Made by a program: the position numbers and the translations under genes. The notes under the pieces are model-generated. The model did not search any database. It was given only the letters and a program-made list of their open reading frames with translations, and was not told the origin of the DNA. A DNA stretch of 64,000 nucleotides from Desulfobulbaceae bacterium BRH_c16a (GTDB taxonomy: Bacteria; Desulfobacterota; Desulfobulbia; Desulfobulbales; Desulfocapsaceae), in the NCBI GenBank assembly GCA_000961725.1, contig LADS01000038.1, positions 1 to 64,000 on the forward strand, written 5' to 3'. Positions 41,918-52,022 of this stretch are shown here, piece after piece. Within the stretch, counting starts at the first letter, position 1, and each line of letters opens with the position of its first letter.

Positions 41918-42454
41918 TCAGTGCTGATGTCCTTTCTGGCTATCGCTCTTTGTTTTCGATGCCGATGTCCCATCTGTTACGACCGACACAGCGCCCTTCA
42001 TGCCATCTTCGTAATGGCCCGGGATGAGACAGGCAAAGTCTATCTTTCCCGTACTGGTGAAATGCCAGACGACTTCGCCCACCTGTCCGGGGGCCACCCT
42101 GATCATATTCGGCTCCTCATGCGCCATTTCGGCATGTTGCTTCATCTGTTCAGAGTGTTCCAGTAATTCTTTTTCTGTTCCCAGAACAAACTCATGTTCC
42201 ATCTCACCTACGTTTTTCACCACAAATTTTATGGTTTCGCCTTTCCTGACCGTGAGCTTGTCCGGAATGAAGCGCATTTCGTCGTTCATCTCGATGTCCA
42301 CTGTGCGGTCGACCTCTGAGACCACCCCCGGTTTACCAGCCCCTTCATCATTACCATGCCCGTGCCCTCCGGGATGGTTTCCTGCGGCCGGCGCCACGCC
42401 GGTAACCACAATGAAATAAAAATATGATAAAAATAGGATCATTTTTGTTTTCAT
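41918..42454 (-). CDS. Periplasmic copper cupredoxin (CopI-like)
   Basis: 178 residues from ATG 42454, with AGGAGAAG upstream; the frame extends to 42550. It has a signal peptide and a His/Gly-rich linker (G-G-H-G-H-G), then a cupredoxin domain with type-1-like copper ligands: His in E-M-E-H-E-F, Cys in F-A-C-L-I-P-G-H and the following His and Met (H-Y-E-D-G-M). There is a Met/His insertion between them. Proteins of this layout confer copper tolerance in the periplasm. The Cus efflux operon and CopB ATPase within 18 kb support a copper role. Confidence 0.85.
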   Translation of the reverse strand: MKTKMILFLSYFYFIVVTGVAPAAGNHPGGHGHGNDEGAGKPGVVSEVDRTVDIEMNDEMRFIPDKLTVRKGETIKFVVKNVGEMEHEFVLGTEKELLEHSEQMKQHAEMAHEEPNMIRVAPGQVGEVVWHFTSTGKIDFACLIPGHYEDGMKGAVSVVTDGTSASKTKSDSQKGHQH

Positions 42455-42488
42455 AGTACTTCTCCTGATTATTTTTTGCAGGGGCAAG

Positions 42489-44843
42489 CTAGTAGCCTGA
42501 ATCCCCCTCGCGCTGCATCGCTTGACTCTCCTGAGATGCCTCGATATCACGAAACGCCGCCGCTCCGGTTGCTTTCAACTGCTCCGCGGACAGTTTATAA
42601 GTATCCGCTGCCGGGATATCGACAATTACTCGACGGTGGGCGTATTGAATACCTTTGGCGCACAGCGCCTCGGTAATCCTCTTGAAAGCTTCACGTCTGA
42701 TAACGAAATGAGCCCCCGGCTGAGCGGTAAATTTTACTCTGATAGTCATGACCGAATTTGCGATTTCTCTTACCCCCTGTGACTTAACCGGCTTGATAAA
42801 ATCCTTGCCCAGATTCTCGTCCGCAAGCATGGACTGGCCGACCTTTTTAATCACTTTGCGAATTTCGTCTATATCGGCATCATAGGGAAAATCGAGATTG
42901 AATTTTACAACGATACCTCCCCTCATGAAATTGGTAATTGCGCCTAAATCACTGTGCGGGACTATTTGCAGCATTCCCCGATGGTGCCGCAACATTACAT
43001 TGCGTAAGGTGATATTCTCAACAATGCCGGAAACTGTCCCGGCCTCAAGATATTCTCCCACCCTGAAAGCATCGTCAAGCAGGTAGAAAAAACCCGAGAA
43101 GACGTCGGCGACCAGCTTTTGTGCTCCGAATCCGATCGCCAGGCCGATGACGCCGGCACCGGCCAGCAATGGACCGATGTCTACCCCCATTGAGGACAAT
43201 ATTGTCATGGAAACCATAACTACCAGTATCGAACCGATAAACTTTCGCACCATCGGCAAAAGAGTGTAGGACCTGCCCTGGATTGCACTCCCCCATTCGT
43301 CATCGCCGGAGGTAATATCTTCTTCTACTTCCGGAGTTGATTCTGCAATCTTTCTCTCGATCCACGTGTTGATAAATTGCCAGAGCAGCAACGACAGGGC
43401 CAGAATGATCGATGCATCAAAAAATACCGATGTGAACCTGGAGACTAGAGGCGCTTGCATGCCCCACAGGCTTGCGACCCAGACCGTTAAGACAAAGACC
43501 AGGCAGATACGGGCAACGATGTTGCATCTGTTATACCACACTTTTCCCTGCTGCCTTTGCAAGGAGTTCATTTCCAAGGGATTCTTAACGTCTTGAGCAT
43601 CATCATGTATTTTAAGAGTTGCCATGAGAAATCTCACTACCCACTGGATGAACCGATCGGCGATCATCCAGATAGGCACTACAAAAAAACTGATGACAAA
43701 GGCTGCACGGGAATTGTTCTGCTGAGGTGAATCCATGGTATTGACCAGCAAGATCCAGAGCAGGAAGAGGTATAAAAGTGTCGGCACATGCCATAGGGAA
43801 GCAAATTTTATTCTTCCCCAGGTTGGTGTTCCGGGTGTTGCCTGCAGAATACCGGCTTCAATTCTCCTCTTGAAAAAAAGGACCAGCAGAGCAGACGCAA
43901 CGAGTAAGATTGTCGCAAAGAAAATTGCGAGCAGACTTATTGTGTTCCTTTCAGCGCCGAGCCGAAAGACTACGACCGTAAACATCAGAACCGATACAAT
44001 ATACACACCCGTTCCAACAAGAAAACGGTGTAAAATGACTGCATTTTGAGAAGATACCGAGAGAATGCGAAACCGGTCGTCGGCGGGCGAGAAGATAAGC
44101 TGGGAGAAAATGGATACGACGCGAATGAGGGTTATTGTCAACAGAATCGAGAGAAAGAGAAGTTGGAGGTAGGGGGACTTCGTCCAGATAAAGGTGAAAT
44201 AGGAAAAATACGCCGCTCCAAAAAAAACGAACAGGCCGATGACGTCAGGCACTGCTGTTACCAGTGCGGCAATGAGTTTGTCGACGTTGCTCATGCCGAG
44301 GAAATTCCCCCCTTCGGCTTTCACATCCATATCGCTAAAATAATTCCGCTTCAGGAAGGATTTGAATCCCTTTTCTGCAACTATTCCTATTGCAACAAAG
44401 AAAAGCACCCAAAGAATATTCCCAAGCGCCCCTTGGGTTGTATGATGCGGTCAGAGCGCAACCAGGACCTTGTTCAAGTCCGGCAACACATGTTGAATGC
44501 CCCCGAATAATTTTTTAATCCTGTCATCCGATCCGGCGGAGGAAGCAGCGAGTTGTCTGAGCATTATGCCGAGAAATGCCCCCGGTCCGGGTACATCTTC
44601 GATAAGACTTTCGGACGCCGCGTCTTCCCAGTTGCTCAACTCCTTGGAAAGAGCTGTGGCACGTGTCTCATCCGCCTGGATCGACGGGTTCTGCCGATGT
44701 ATTTCCGAGGAAAGCAAATCCTCTAAAGGAAGAACAACTATTGAAAAAATAGCTATTATCAGGACCTTACAGATCACGTTTATCGGGGTAATAAAGATAG
44801 GCAGGAAGCCCCACGCGCCATTGAAGATATTCATATGCCTCAT
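42489..44843 (-). pseudogene. MscS-family mechanosensitive channel, interrupted or recoded by one in-frame TGA
   Basis: Two frames in the same register, 44843-44451 (130 residues) and 44450-42489, make one about 784-residue MscS protein separated by a single TGA at 44451-44453. The upstream part is the N-terminal membrane and helical region. The downstream part has several membrane helices and the MscS pore and beta domain (G-P-L-L-A-G-A-G-V-I-G-L-A-I-G-F-G-A-Q, then D-A-F-R-V-G-E-Y). Thirteen bases after the TGA is a perfect 6-bp hairpin CCCAAG/CTTGGG with loop GGGCG, the same spacing as the SECIS in selD. Possibilities are a nonsense mutation, readthrough or internal restart (GTG 44408), or, less likely, selenocysteine insertion. 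Homologues are not known to have Cys here. Confidence 0.75.
44421..44453 (-). promoter_or_regulatory. In-frame TGA with SECIS-like hairpin in the mscS-like gene
   Basis: TGA at 44453-44451, a 13-base spacer, arms CCCAAG (44437-44432) and CTTGGG (44426-44421), loop GGGCG. The stem is shorter than in selD and the loop lacks the GGUC core, so recoding is a hypothesis only. Confidence 0.3.
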
Positions 44844-44912
44844 AGCAATAATCCTAAAAGCCCGATTCCGGATCTAGGCCGAACAATGCCGCGGGTTCCA
44901 TGATCGGAACAG

Positions 44913-46139
44913 TTAATTCAGATGATTCATGAAGAAATCCGTTTCCTTAAAATGTCTCAGCCGGGCAAGCATTTTATCCAGCCCGGAAAGTTCGAAGGAT
45001 CTGATTTTTTCGGTATATTGCCGGCGGTCGTTTAAAAGACAAAAAATGTTCTCTCTCAACTGCTGGGGGGTCGCTTCCTGCAATGGGATGAAATCCAGGA
45101 GCCCTTCGCTTTTAAGCCTTCTTGCCCGTATTATTTGTTCTTTTCGGGGAGTCTCTCTGGGGATAATCAGGGATGGGGTCTGCTGGGTGAGGATCTCGCA
45201 GATGGTGTTATATCCACCCATGGAAACAACCAGATCGGCGGCCGAGATCAACGCCTCGAACTTGGGATGAAAGGGAATGAGCTTTATGCCAAATCTTTTC
45301 GCCCTGCATTCCAATTGTTCTCTTTCCGCTTTCGGCATGAACGGTCCGGTAATGATAATGGTTTTGAATGGCAGGGATGTCGGGTAGTACTCATGCATCG
45401 CCAAATAACGATCAATCACTTCGTAACCGTCGCCTCCGCCGCCGGTGGTTACCAGGATGAAATTGTCTTCCTCCAGGACCCGGTACCGCTTTCTGATATT
45501 GATCTTCGTCTCCGGTTTGTGTTTTTTCCTGGGGATGTATCCGGTGAATTGAATCCTCTCATGGATCTGTTCAGGAATTGCATACATCTCAATCGGATCA
45601 TAGATGTTTTGATTGCCGTAGATCCAGATTTCATCATAGAGCCGGTCAAGATAGGAATAGACGTTTTTTTCCCGCCAATCGTTCCGGATAACTAGAGAAT
45701 CATCCAGAACATCGCGCAGCCCGAGAACAGTTACGGTGGATGGACTCGATTCCTTGAGCCATTCAAGAGTCGGCAGAACCTCCCGTTTTAAGCCAAGTGG
45801 TTCTTTATCGACAATAAAAAGATGTGGCTGGAAGGTTCTGGCGGTAGCAAGAATTATATTGGTCCTGATCGCCAGCGCTTTCTCCTGCTCAATACGGATA
45901 GAGAGCGATTGGTAGTCGTCGTTGGTCCGTTTAATCATGCCCGGGATTCTGACGAAATCGACTTGTCCGGGAAATTGAAATCGCCCGGCAATCGGCGAAC
46001 CGGTAAGAATGAGAACATTGGTGTTGGCATCCCGCAAATGGTTCGCTATCGCCATGGTTCTACGGATATGTCCAAGGCCATATGTATCATGCGAATACAT
46101 GAGAATGTTGTAGACCTGAGATTCATTGCGAGTGGTCAT
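44913..46139 (-). CDS. Predicted glycosyltransferase, COG4671 type
   Basis: 408 residues, MurG/GT-B-like fold. The N-terminus H-D-T-Y-G-L-G-H-I-R-R-T near residue 16 and the C-terminal donor-site segment V-V-S-M-G-G-Y-N-T-I-C-E near residue 310 are the COG4671 hallmarks, together with V-T-T-G-G-G-G-D-G-Y near 235. The product is probably a nucleotide-sugar-dependent transferase, but donor and acceptor are unknown. The gene is isolated between the MscS-like gene and cusA. Confidence 0.82.
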   Translation of the reverse strand: MTTRNESQVYNILMYSHDTYGLGHIRRTMAIANHLRDANTNVLILTGSPIAGRFQFPGQVDFVRIPGMIKRTNDDYQSLSIRIEQEKALAIRTNIILATARTFQPHLFIVDKEPLGLKREVLPTLEWLKESSPSTVTVLGLRDVLDDSLVIRNDWREKNVYSYLDRLYDEIWIYGNQNIYDPIEMYAIPEQIHERIQFTGYIPRKKHKPETKINIRKRYRVLEEDNFILVTTGGGGDGYEVIDRYLAMHEYYPTSLPFKTIIITGPFMPKAEREQLECRAKRFGIKLIPFHPKFEALISAADLVVSMGGYNTICEILTQQTPSLIIPRETPRKEQIIRARRLKSEGLLDFIPLQEATPQQLRENIFCLLNDRRQYTEKIRSFELSGLDKMLARLRHFKETDFFMNHLN

Positions 46140-46211
46140 GGTTCTTTACCGGCTGATGAGGGTATAATTTTCTATTGGTTGACGATGATTTTGACTATGT
46201 TGACCATAGCA

Positions 46212-49200
46212 TTACTCTGTTTTAACCCTCTTCAAAGCCCGGCTTTTCCAGATGAGAAAGATCGCCGGGTAGATGAGCAGCTCGAGGATAGTCGAAGTGA
46301 CGACCCCGCCGACCATCGGCGCGGCGATCCTTTTCATCACGTCGGAGCCGGTACCATGGCTGAACATAATGGGGATGAGACCGGCAAGAATGACGCTGAC
46401 GGTCATGATCTTTGGTCTGATCCTCTGCACCGCACCATGCATGATCGCATCTTTCAGGTCTTGTATGGAATGCAGGCGTCCCTCTTTCTTCCATTTAGCA
46501 TAGGCGAGATCGAGATATAGAAGCATGATGACCCCGGTTTCCGCATCGAGACCGGCGAGGGCGATTATGCCGACCCAGACGGCAATGCTCATATTGTAGT
46601 TGAGCAGGTAGAGGAGCCAGAAGGCGCCGACAAGTGAAAACGGCACCGCGAGCAGGACGATAAAGGTCTTGGTGACGGATTGGGTATTCAGGTAGATGAG
46701 TACGAAAATGATGAACAGGGTGAGCGGGATGACGATCTTCAGCCGTTCCGCGGTCTGGGCCATGTATTCGTATTCACCGCTCCACTCGAGCCGGTAACCC
46801 TCGGGGATCTTGAAATCGGCAACCCGCTGTTTCGCCTCTTCAACATAACCGCCGACATCGCGGCCGGAAAAATCGATGTAGACGTAGGAGGCGAGCAAGC
46901 CCTCCTCACTCTTGATCGCAGTCGGTCCTTTCACCACTTTAATGTCAGCGAGTTCACCCAATTGGACATTCTGCACCCGAGCCGGGGACTGAAAACTGAC
47001 CGGACTGGTAAATCCGCCCTGCGCGCCATCACCCGACATACCGCCACCAGCACCGGCGGGTGAGCCGCCGCCCATCGAGACCGGGACAAGTACTCGGGAC
47101 AGTTGATCGATATTACTGCGAAAATCTCGGGCATAGCGGATATTGACCGGATAACGCTCCCGTCCCTCGACCGTAACCGTGAGGTTCATGCCGCCGATGG
47201 CCGATTGAATCACTTCGTTGACTCCTTCGACAGACATGCCGTAACGGGCGATTGCTTCACGCTTGACGGTTATGTCGATGAAGTAACCGGTGGTTAAACG
47301 CTCGGCATAGGCACTCCGGGTGCCCGGCACATCCCGCAGCAGTTCCTCGAGTTCAAGACCAATCCGCTCGATTTCTTCGAGTTTGGGACCCAGCACCTTG
47401 ATGCCAACCGGCGTCCGGATGCCGGTTGCCAGCATATCGATCCGAGCCTTGATCGGCATGGTAAACGAGTTGGCTACTCCGGGGATGGTCAGAATCTCAT
47501 TCATCTCGTTTTTCAGGGCTTCAACAGTCATCCCAGGCCGCCATTCCGATTCCGGCTTGAGGGTGATGACCGTTTCGAACATCTCGAGCGGCGCCGGATC
47601 GGTTGCGGTGTCCGCTCGGCCTGCCTTGCCGAAGACCTGCGCCACCTCGGGGATCTGCATAAGCAGCTTGTCCTGAAGCTTCAGGAGCTTGGTAACTTCG
47701 GAAATGGATGCGGCAGGTACGGTTACCGGCATGTAAAAGAGCGAGCCTTCGTACAGCGGCGGCATGAACTCGGAACCCAGCTTTTTAAAGGGGATTACCG
47801 TCACGGCCATGATGACCAGCGCCAGGAATATAACCAGCCACTTGAAGTGCAAGGCGAAGTGGGCAAAAGGCTGATAGATCCAGCGGAGCAGCATGCTGAT
47901 CGGGTGACGTTCTTCGGGATACACCTTGAAGAGGGAACCGATCAGCGGAATTCTGCCGAGCACCGGCACCTTTTCGTGGATGAGCATGGTCATCAGCACC
48001 GGCGTTATTGTGATTGCCAGAAAGGAAGCAAACAGCATGGCAAAGGTCTTGGTATACGCCAGGGGTTTAAAGAGCCTGCCGGCCTGGGCCTGGAGGGTGA
48101 AGACAGGCAGGAAGGCGACGGTAATGACCAGCAGCGAGAGAAAAAGAGACGGTCCGACTTCTTTTGCCGCCTCGATGATGACATCGATGCGGTTACCCGG
48201 TCTGCCGGCTTTGACCCATTCCTCCAGTTTTTTATGGGCGTTCTCGATCATGATGATCGAGGCGTCGACCATGGCGCCGATGGCGATAGCGATGCCGGAA
48301 AGACTCATGATATTCGACGTGACGCCGAGGTAATACATGGCGATGAACGACATGAGAATCGCCAGCGGCAAGGTTAAAATAACGGCGAGCGCACTCGGCA
48401 GATGAAAGAGGAAGACGACACAGACGATGCTCACGGCAATCGACAGCCGGACGATCTCTTCCTTCAGGGTATCGATCGAGCGATGGATCAGATCGGTCCG
48501 GTCATAGGTGGTGACGATTTTAACGCCCGGCGGCAGGCTTGGGGCGATGTCGCGAGCGATTTTTTCCTTTACCCGCTCCAGCACGGACAGCACATTCTCG
48601 CCAAAGCGTACAATTACGATACCGGCCGCGACTTCACCCTTGCCGTCGAGTTCGGCAAGTCCTCTGCGGATGTCGGGGCCGAGTCGAACCTCGCCGATGT
48701 CGCGGACCAGAATCGGCGTGCCTGAGCCGTCCGTGCCGACGGCAACAAGCTCGATGTCCTTTACTTCCTTAATATATCCTCTCCCGCGGATCATATATTC
48801 AATACCGCTGAATTCGAGAACCCGGCCTTCGACGTCCTGATTGCTTTTACGGATGGCGTCCATCACCGTCGAAATCGGGATGTTATAGGCAAGGAGCCGG
48901 TTGGGATCGATTGTCACCTGGTATTGTTTGACAAAACCGCCTAGAGAGGCAACCTGAGAGACGCCGGGCACGCTTTCGAGGGCCAGCTTGATGTTATAAT
49001 CCTGAAGCGAGCGCAGTTGGCCAAGATTCTGCTGGCCGCTTTCATCAACCACGGCATAGGAGAACCCCCAGCCGACGCTCGTCGCATCGGGACCAAGCAC
49101 CGGATTGACATCGGCCGGCAGCTTGCTCCGGACCCCCTGGAGATATTCGAGAATCCGGCTGCGCGCCCAGTAGATATCGGTGCCTTCCTCGAAAATGACA

Positions 49201-49481
49201 TACACGAAAGAACTGCCCTGGTAGGAAAAGCCGCGGACTACCTGGACCTTGGGCGCGGCAAGGAGAGTCGAGGTGATCGGGTAAGTGATCTGGTCCTCGA
49301 CGAGATCGGGAGCCCGGCCCATCCACTCGGTATAGATGATGACCTGGGTTTCGCTCAGATCGGGAATGGCATCGAGCGGCGTGCGATTGAGAGCCCACCA
49401 CCCCCAGCCGGTGAAAAAACCGACCATCAGAAAAATGAGAAAGCGGTTACGGGCACTGAATTCGATAAATCGTGATATCAT
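46212..49481 (-). CDS. cusA: Heavy-metal RND efflux pump, CusA/CzcA family (Cu/Ag type)
   Basis: 1089 residues, usual RND size, with 12 membrane helices and two large periplasmic loops. N-terminal A-I-P-D-L-S-E-T-Q-V is the HME-RND signature. The segment F-T-M-P-I-K-A-R-I-D-M-L-A-T-G closely follows CusA, where Met residues bind Cu(I)/Ag(I). It exports monovalent copper or silver from periplasm or cytoplasm through CusC. A Gly/Ser-rich insertion (G-G-G-S-P-A-G-A-G-G-G) lies near residue 810. The start overlaps the cusB stop (TAATG), so translation is coupled. Last gene of the fixH-like-cusCBA unit. Confidence 0.93.
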   Translation of the reverse strand: MISRFIEFSARNRFLIFLMVGFFTGWGWWALNRTPLDAIPDLSETQVIIYTEWMGRAPDLVEDQITYPITSTLLAAPKVQVVRGFSYQGSSFVYVIFEEGTDIYWARSRILEYLQGVRSKLPADVNPVLGPDATSVGWGFSYAVVDESGQQNLGQLRSLQDYNIKLALESVPGVSQVASLGGFVKQYQVTIDPNRLLAYNIPISTVMDAIRKSNQDVEGRVLEFSGIEYMIRGRGYIKEVKDIELVAVGTDGSGTPILVRDIGEVRLGPDIRRGLAELDGKGEVAAGIVIVRFGENVLSVLERVKEKIARDIAPSLPPGVKIVTTYDRTDLIHRSIDTLKEEIVRLSIAVSIVCVVFLFHLPSALAVILTLPLAILMSFIAMYYLGVTSNIMSLSGIAIAIGAMVDASIIMIENAHKKLEEWVKAGRPGNRIDVIIEAAKEVGPSLFLSLLVITVAFLPVFTLQAQAGRLFKPLAYTKTFAMLFASFLAITITPVLMTMLIHEKVPVLGRIPLIGSLFKVYPEERHPISMLLRWIYQPFAHFALHFKWLVIFLALVIMAVTVIPFKKLGSEFMPPLYEGSLFYMPVTVPAASISEVTKLLKLQDKLLMQIPEVAQVFGKAGRADTATDPAPLEMFETVITLKPESEWRPGMTVEALKNEMNEILTIPGVANSFTMPIKARIDMLATGIRTPVGIKVLGPKLEEIERIGLELEELLRDVPGTRSAYAERLTTGYFIDITVKREAIARYGMSVEGVNEVIQSAIGGMNLTVTVEGRERYPVNIRYARDFRSNIDQLSRVLVPVSMGGGSPAGAGGGMSGDGAQGGFTSPVSFQSPARVQNVQLGELADIKVVKGPTAIKSEEGLLASYVYIDFSGRDVGGYVEEAKQRVADFKIPEGYRLEWSGEYEYMAQTAERLKIVIPLTLFIIFVLIYLNTQSVTKTFIVLLAVPFSLVGAFWLLYLLNYNMSIAVWVGIIALAGLDAETGVIMLLYLDLAYAKWKKEGRLHSIQDLKDAIMHGAVQRIRPKIMTVSVILAGLIPIMFSHGTGSDVMKRIAAPMVGGVVTSTILELLIYPAIFLIWKSRALKRVKTE

Positions 49482-50704
49482 TACTGCACCAGTCCCTTGA
49501 GCCGTGCTTCCGAATCGATGAGGAAGTTCCCCTCCGACGCCACCTTTTCGCCCGCTTCCAGGCCGGCCGTCACCTCGACAAAGCCTTCTGCTTTCATGCC
49601 GGTGGTCACCTCGCGCGGTTCGAACAATCCCTCGCCGTTATCGACATACACGAGACGGCGGTTGCCGGTATTGATCACTGCTTCCTCGGGAATGGCCAGC
49701 TTCTCGCCAAGGTCGATAAAGATCTCGACATCGCTGTACATCTGCGGCTTCAATTCGCCGCCGGGATTGGGGATGGTGAACCGCGCCTTGGCCGTTCGGG
49801 TTTCTCCGGCAAGGGTTGGATAAAGGTAATCGATAGTCGATTCGAATGTTTTGCCGGCAAAGTAACTGAGGTTGATCGTCGCTTTCTGTCCGGTTTGAAC
49901 AAATGGCAGATCATATTCATAGATGTCGGCGACAACCCAGACGGTTGAGAGATCGATGAGATCAAGAAGTTTCTCACCGGCCATGACCCGCATACCCTGG
50001 AGGGCGGCTTTCCGAAGGACATAACCGCCGGCCGGGCTGGAAATTGTCAAGGTTCGGATTGGCTTGCCGGTCTGTTCGATCTTTTTTATCTGGGCCGGAG
50101 AGATATCCCAGAGCCTGAGCCGTTGCCTGGCTGCTTCAAGCATCGACTCGGCGTCACGGTTCAGCATCTCTGCAAAATTGGAATCCTTGCCGTAATTGAG
50201 ACTGCGAGATGCGGCAGCATTCTTGTTTTTTTGGGTCCATTGCAGAACATTGAGAAATTCCTGCTGGGTGGCATAGAGCTCGGGGCTGTAGATTTCGGCA
50301 ACGGGTGCACCGCTTTCGACATAATCGCCGGTGGCGCTGACATAGAGTTTTTCGATCCAGCCCTCGATTTTAGTATTGACCGTCGTCAGCCGGCGCTCGT
50401 CATACTCGATCCGACCAATGGTACGGATAAGCCGGTGCAGAGGCTGAATCGCTGCGGTTGCCGTTTTCACGCCGATAAGCTGCTGCTTGTCGACCGGGAT
50501 CTCAATGGTGGTCGTATCCTCGAACTCGGCCCAAGGGTCGTCGGCGTCCGGCGCAGACGTCGGCGCTGCTGGTTCGGGCGGCGGTGTCCCACCATGTCCG
50601 GCGTGACCGCCCTGCGATTGCGCCGATGCCGGAGGGGTGCTGAAATTAAGGCTTACGGCCAGGAACAAAGAAAAAAAAATCATGAGAATTTTTTTGGCTA
50701 TCAT
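49481..50704 (-). CDS. cusB: RND periplasmic adaptor, CusB family
   Basis: 407 residues. Signal peptide, then a Gly/His/Pro-rich linker (G-G-H-A-G-H-G-G), then the membrane-fusion-protein fold with lipoyl/barrel hybrid segments: T-I-E-I-P-V-D-K-Q-Q-L-I-G near residue 70, G-W-I-E-K-L-Y-V near 120 and V-W-V-V-A-D-I-Y-E near 235. It connects the CusA pump to the outer-membrane channel and presents metal. Its start overlaps the cusC-like stop by 4 bases (ATGA). Confidence 0.9.
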   Translation of the reverse strand: MIAKKILMIFFSLFLAVSLNFSTPPASAQSQGGHAGHGGTPPPEPAAPTSAPDADDPWAEFEDTTTIEIPVDKQQLIGVKTATAAIQPLHRLIRTIGRIEYDERRLTTVNTKIEGWIEKLYVSATGDYVESGAPVAEIYSPELYATQQEFLNVLQWTQKNKNAAASRSLNYGKDSNFAEMLNRDAESMLEAARQRLRLWDISPAQIKKIEQTGKPIRTLTISSPAGGYVLRKAALQGMRVMAGEKLLDLIDLSTVWVVADIYEYDLPFVQTGQKATINLSYFAGKTFESTIDYLYPTLAGETRTAKARFTIPNPGGELKPQMYSDVEIFIDLGEKLAIPEEAVINTGNRRLVYVDNGEGLFEPREVTTGMKAEGFVEVTAGLEAGEKVASEGNFLIDSEARLKGLVQ

Positions 50705-52017
50705 TGGCTATCCTCCTGGCTCAAAGGGCGCGCAGCAGCTCTTGCCTCACTCCCGATTGCTGCCTCGATCCTGGCGATTGCCTTTCCCCTGTCCGTGAAC
50801 TTCTCCCAATACGCGAGTTCAAGATCGATGAGGGTCTTGAGACGATTGATCACCGTTAAGGCCTCGGATTTACCGTTTATATATCCGCTTAAGGCGAGCT
50901 CGAAATCCTGGTAGGTCTTGGGAATCAAACCACCCCTGTAAAGGTCCATGAGCTTTTTGGAACTCTCTGCCATTGCGTAGTTATCCTTTAAGGTCGCGGC
51001 GATCATGAGTTTTACCGCGGCGAAATCCTGTCGCGCCTCGGTGAGCTGCGCTTTGGCTTCGAAAACGGCCTCGCGCTGTTTGGTCTTGTAGTAGATCGGA
51101 ATGTTGATGCTGGTGGTGATACTCCACATGTCTTCGAAATCGGATCCTCTCTTGTCAATGCCCGCAGTGACGGTAAAGTCCGGGTAATATTCTTTTTCGG
51201 CCATTGCGACTTTTGCCTCAGCGGCGGCAATCATTCTTTCTCTTGCGGCTATGAGCGGCGAATTGACTGCGGCAAGGCTTAAGGCCTCGTCGGATGTGTA
51301 GGCGATCTCGCTGAAGAGTGGCTCCACCGGCACTCCCAGTGGTTCGCTGCCTGGTCTGCCGATGGCGTTATGCAGCATCGCCTCGAGACTGGCGATCTTC
51401 TGCCGCTGCATGGTCTCCTGTTCAAGCAGCATATATTTTTCGGTCTGCGCCATCACCACTTCCTGCAACGACCCCATGCCGGAGGCATATCGAGCGGATG
51501 CGGCATCCTCGAGCCGGGCAAACAGTTCGGCCCTGTCGCTGATGATATCGAGGTTTTTGTAGGTGAAAAAAAGATCGTAAAAAAGCTCTGTGATCACCCG
51601 AATGGCAGACAGGCGGGCTGTGGTGGTTGCGGCATTGAGGCTCTCGGCCTCCTGCTTGGCCATTTCTCCTTTCAGAGCCCTCTTGCCCGGATAGGGCAGC
51701 ATCTGCGAGAACGAGAACATGAACTGCGAATCAGCCATTTCCGAATAGGTGATATCGTCGAAGCCTTCGTTCTGGTAGCCGAACATGAACATCGGATCGG
51801 CGAGACTTTCCGCCTGCGGGATGCGGTGGCGGGCGGCGACAGTACGCGACTGGAACATCAGGACTTCCGGGCTGTTTTTCAGCGCCTCATCGATGAGATC
51901 GTCGAGGCGCAACGTCGCCTGGGCCGCCGCCTGGCCGGGAATCATCAGGAGACCGATGATTCCCGCCACAATCAGTCGAATGGCCATATCAAGATAGTTG
52001 TTAGCTGAAGCCGACAT
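50701..52017 (-). CDS. TolC-family outer-membrane efflux protein (CusC-like)
   Basis: 438 residues with a signal sequence (I-V-A-G-I-I-G-L-L-M then A-A-Q-A). The tandem outer-membrane-efflux repeats have L-I-D-E-A-L-K-N-S-P-E near residue 40 and a second copy at about 240. Long coiled-coil helices between form the periplasmic tunnel. It is the outer-membrane exit duct of the CusCBA pump. It starts 5 bases after the FixH-like gene. Confidence 0.88.
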   Translation of the reverse strand: MSASANNYLDMAIRLIVAGIIGLLMIPGQAAAQATLRLDDLIDEALKNSPEVLMFQSRTVAARHRIPQAESLADPMFMFGYQNEGFDDITYSEMADSQFMFSFSQMLPYPGKRALKGEMAKQEAESLNAATTTARLSAIRVITELFYDLFFTYKNLDIISDRAELFARLEDAASARYASGMGSLQEVVMAQTEKYMLLEQETMQRQKIASLEAMLHNAIGRPGSEPLGVPVEPLFSEIAYTSDEALSLAAVNSPLIAARERMIAAAEAKVAMAEKEYYPDFTVTAGIDKRGSDFEDMWSITTSINIPIYYKTKQREAVFEAKAQLTEARQDFAAVKLMIAATLKDNYAMAESSKKLMDLYRGGLIPKTYQDFELALSGYINGKSEALTVINRLKTLIDLELAYWEKFTDRGKAIARIEAAIGSEARAAARPLSQEDSQ

Positions 52018-52022
52018 AGCGG

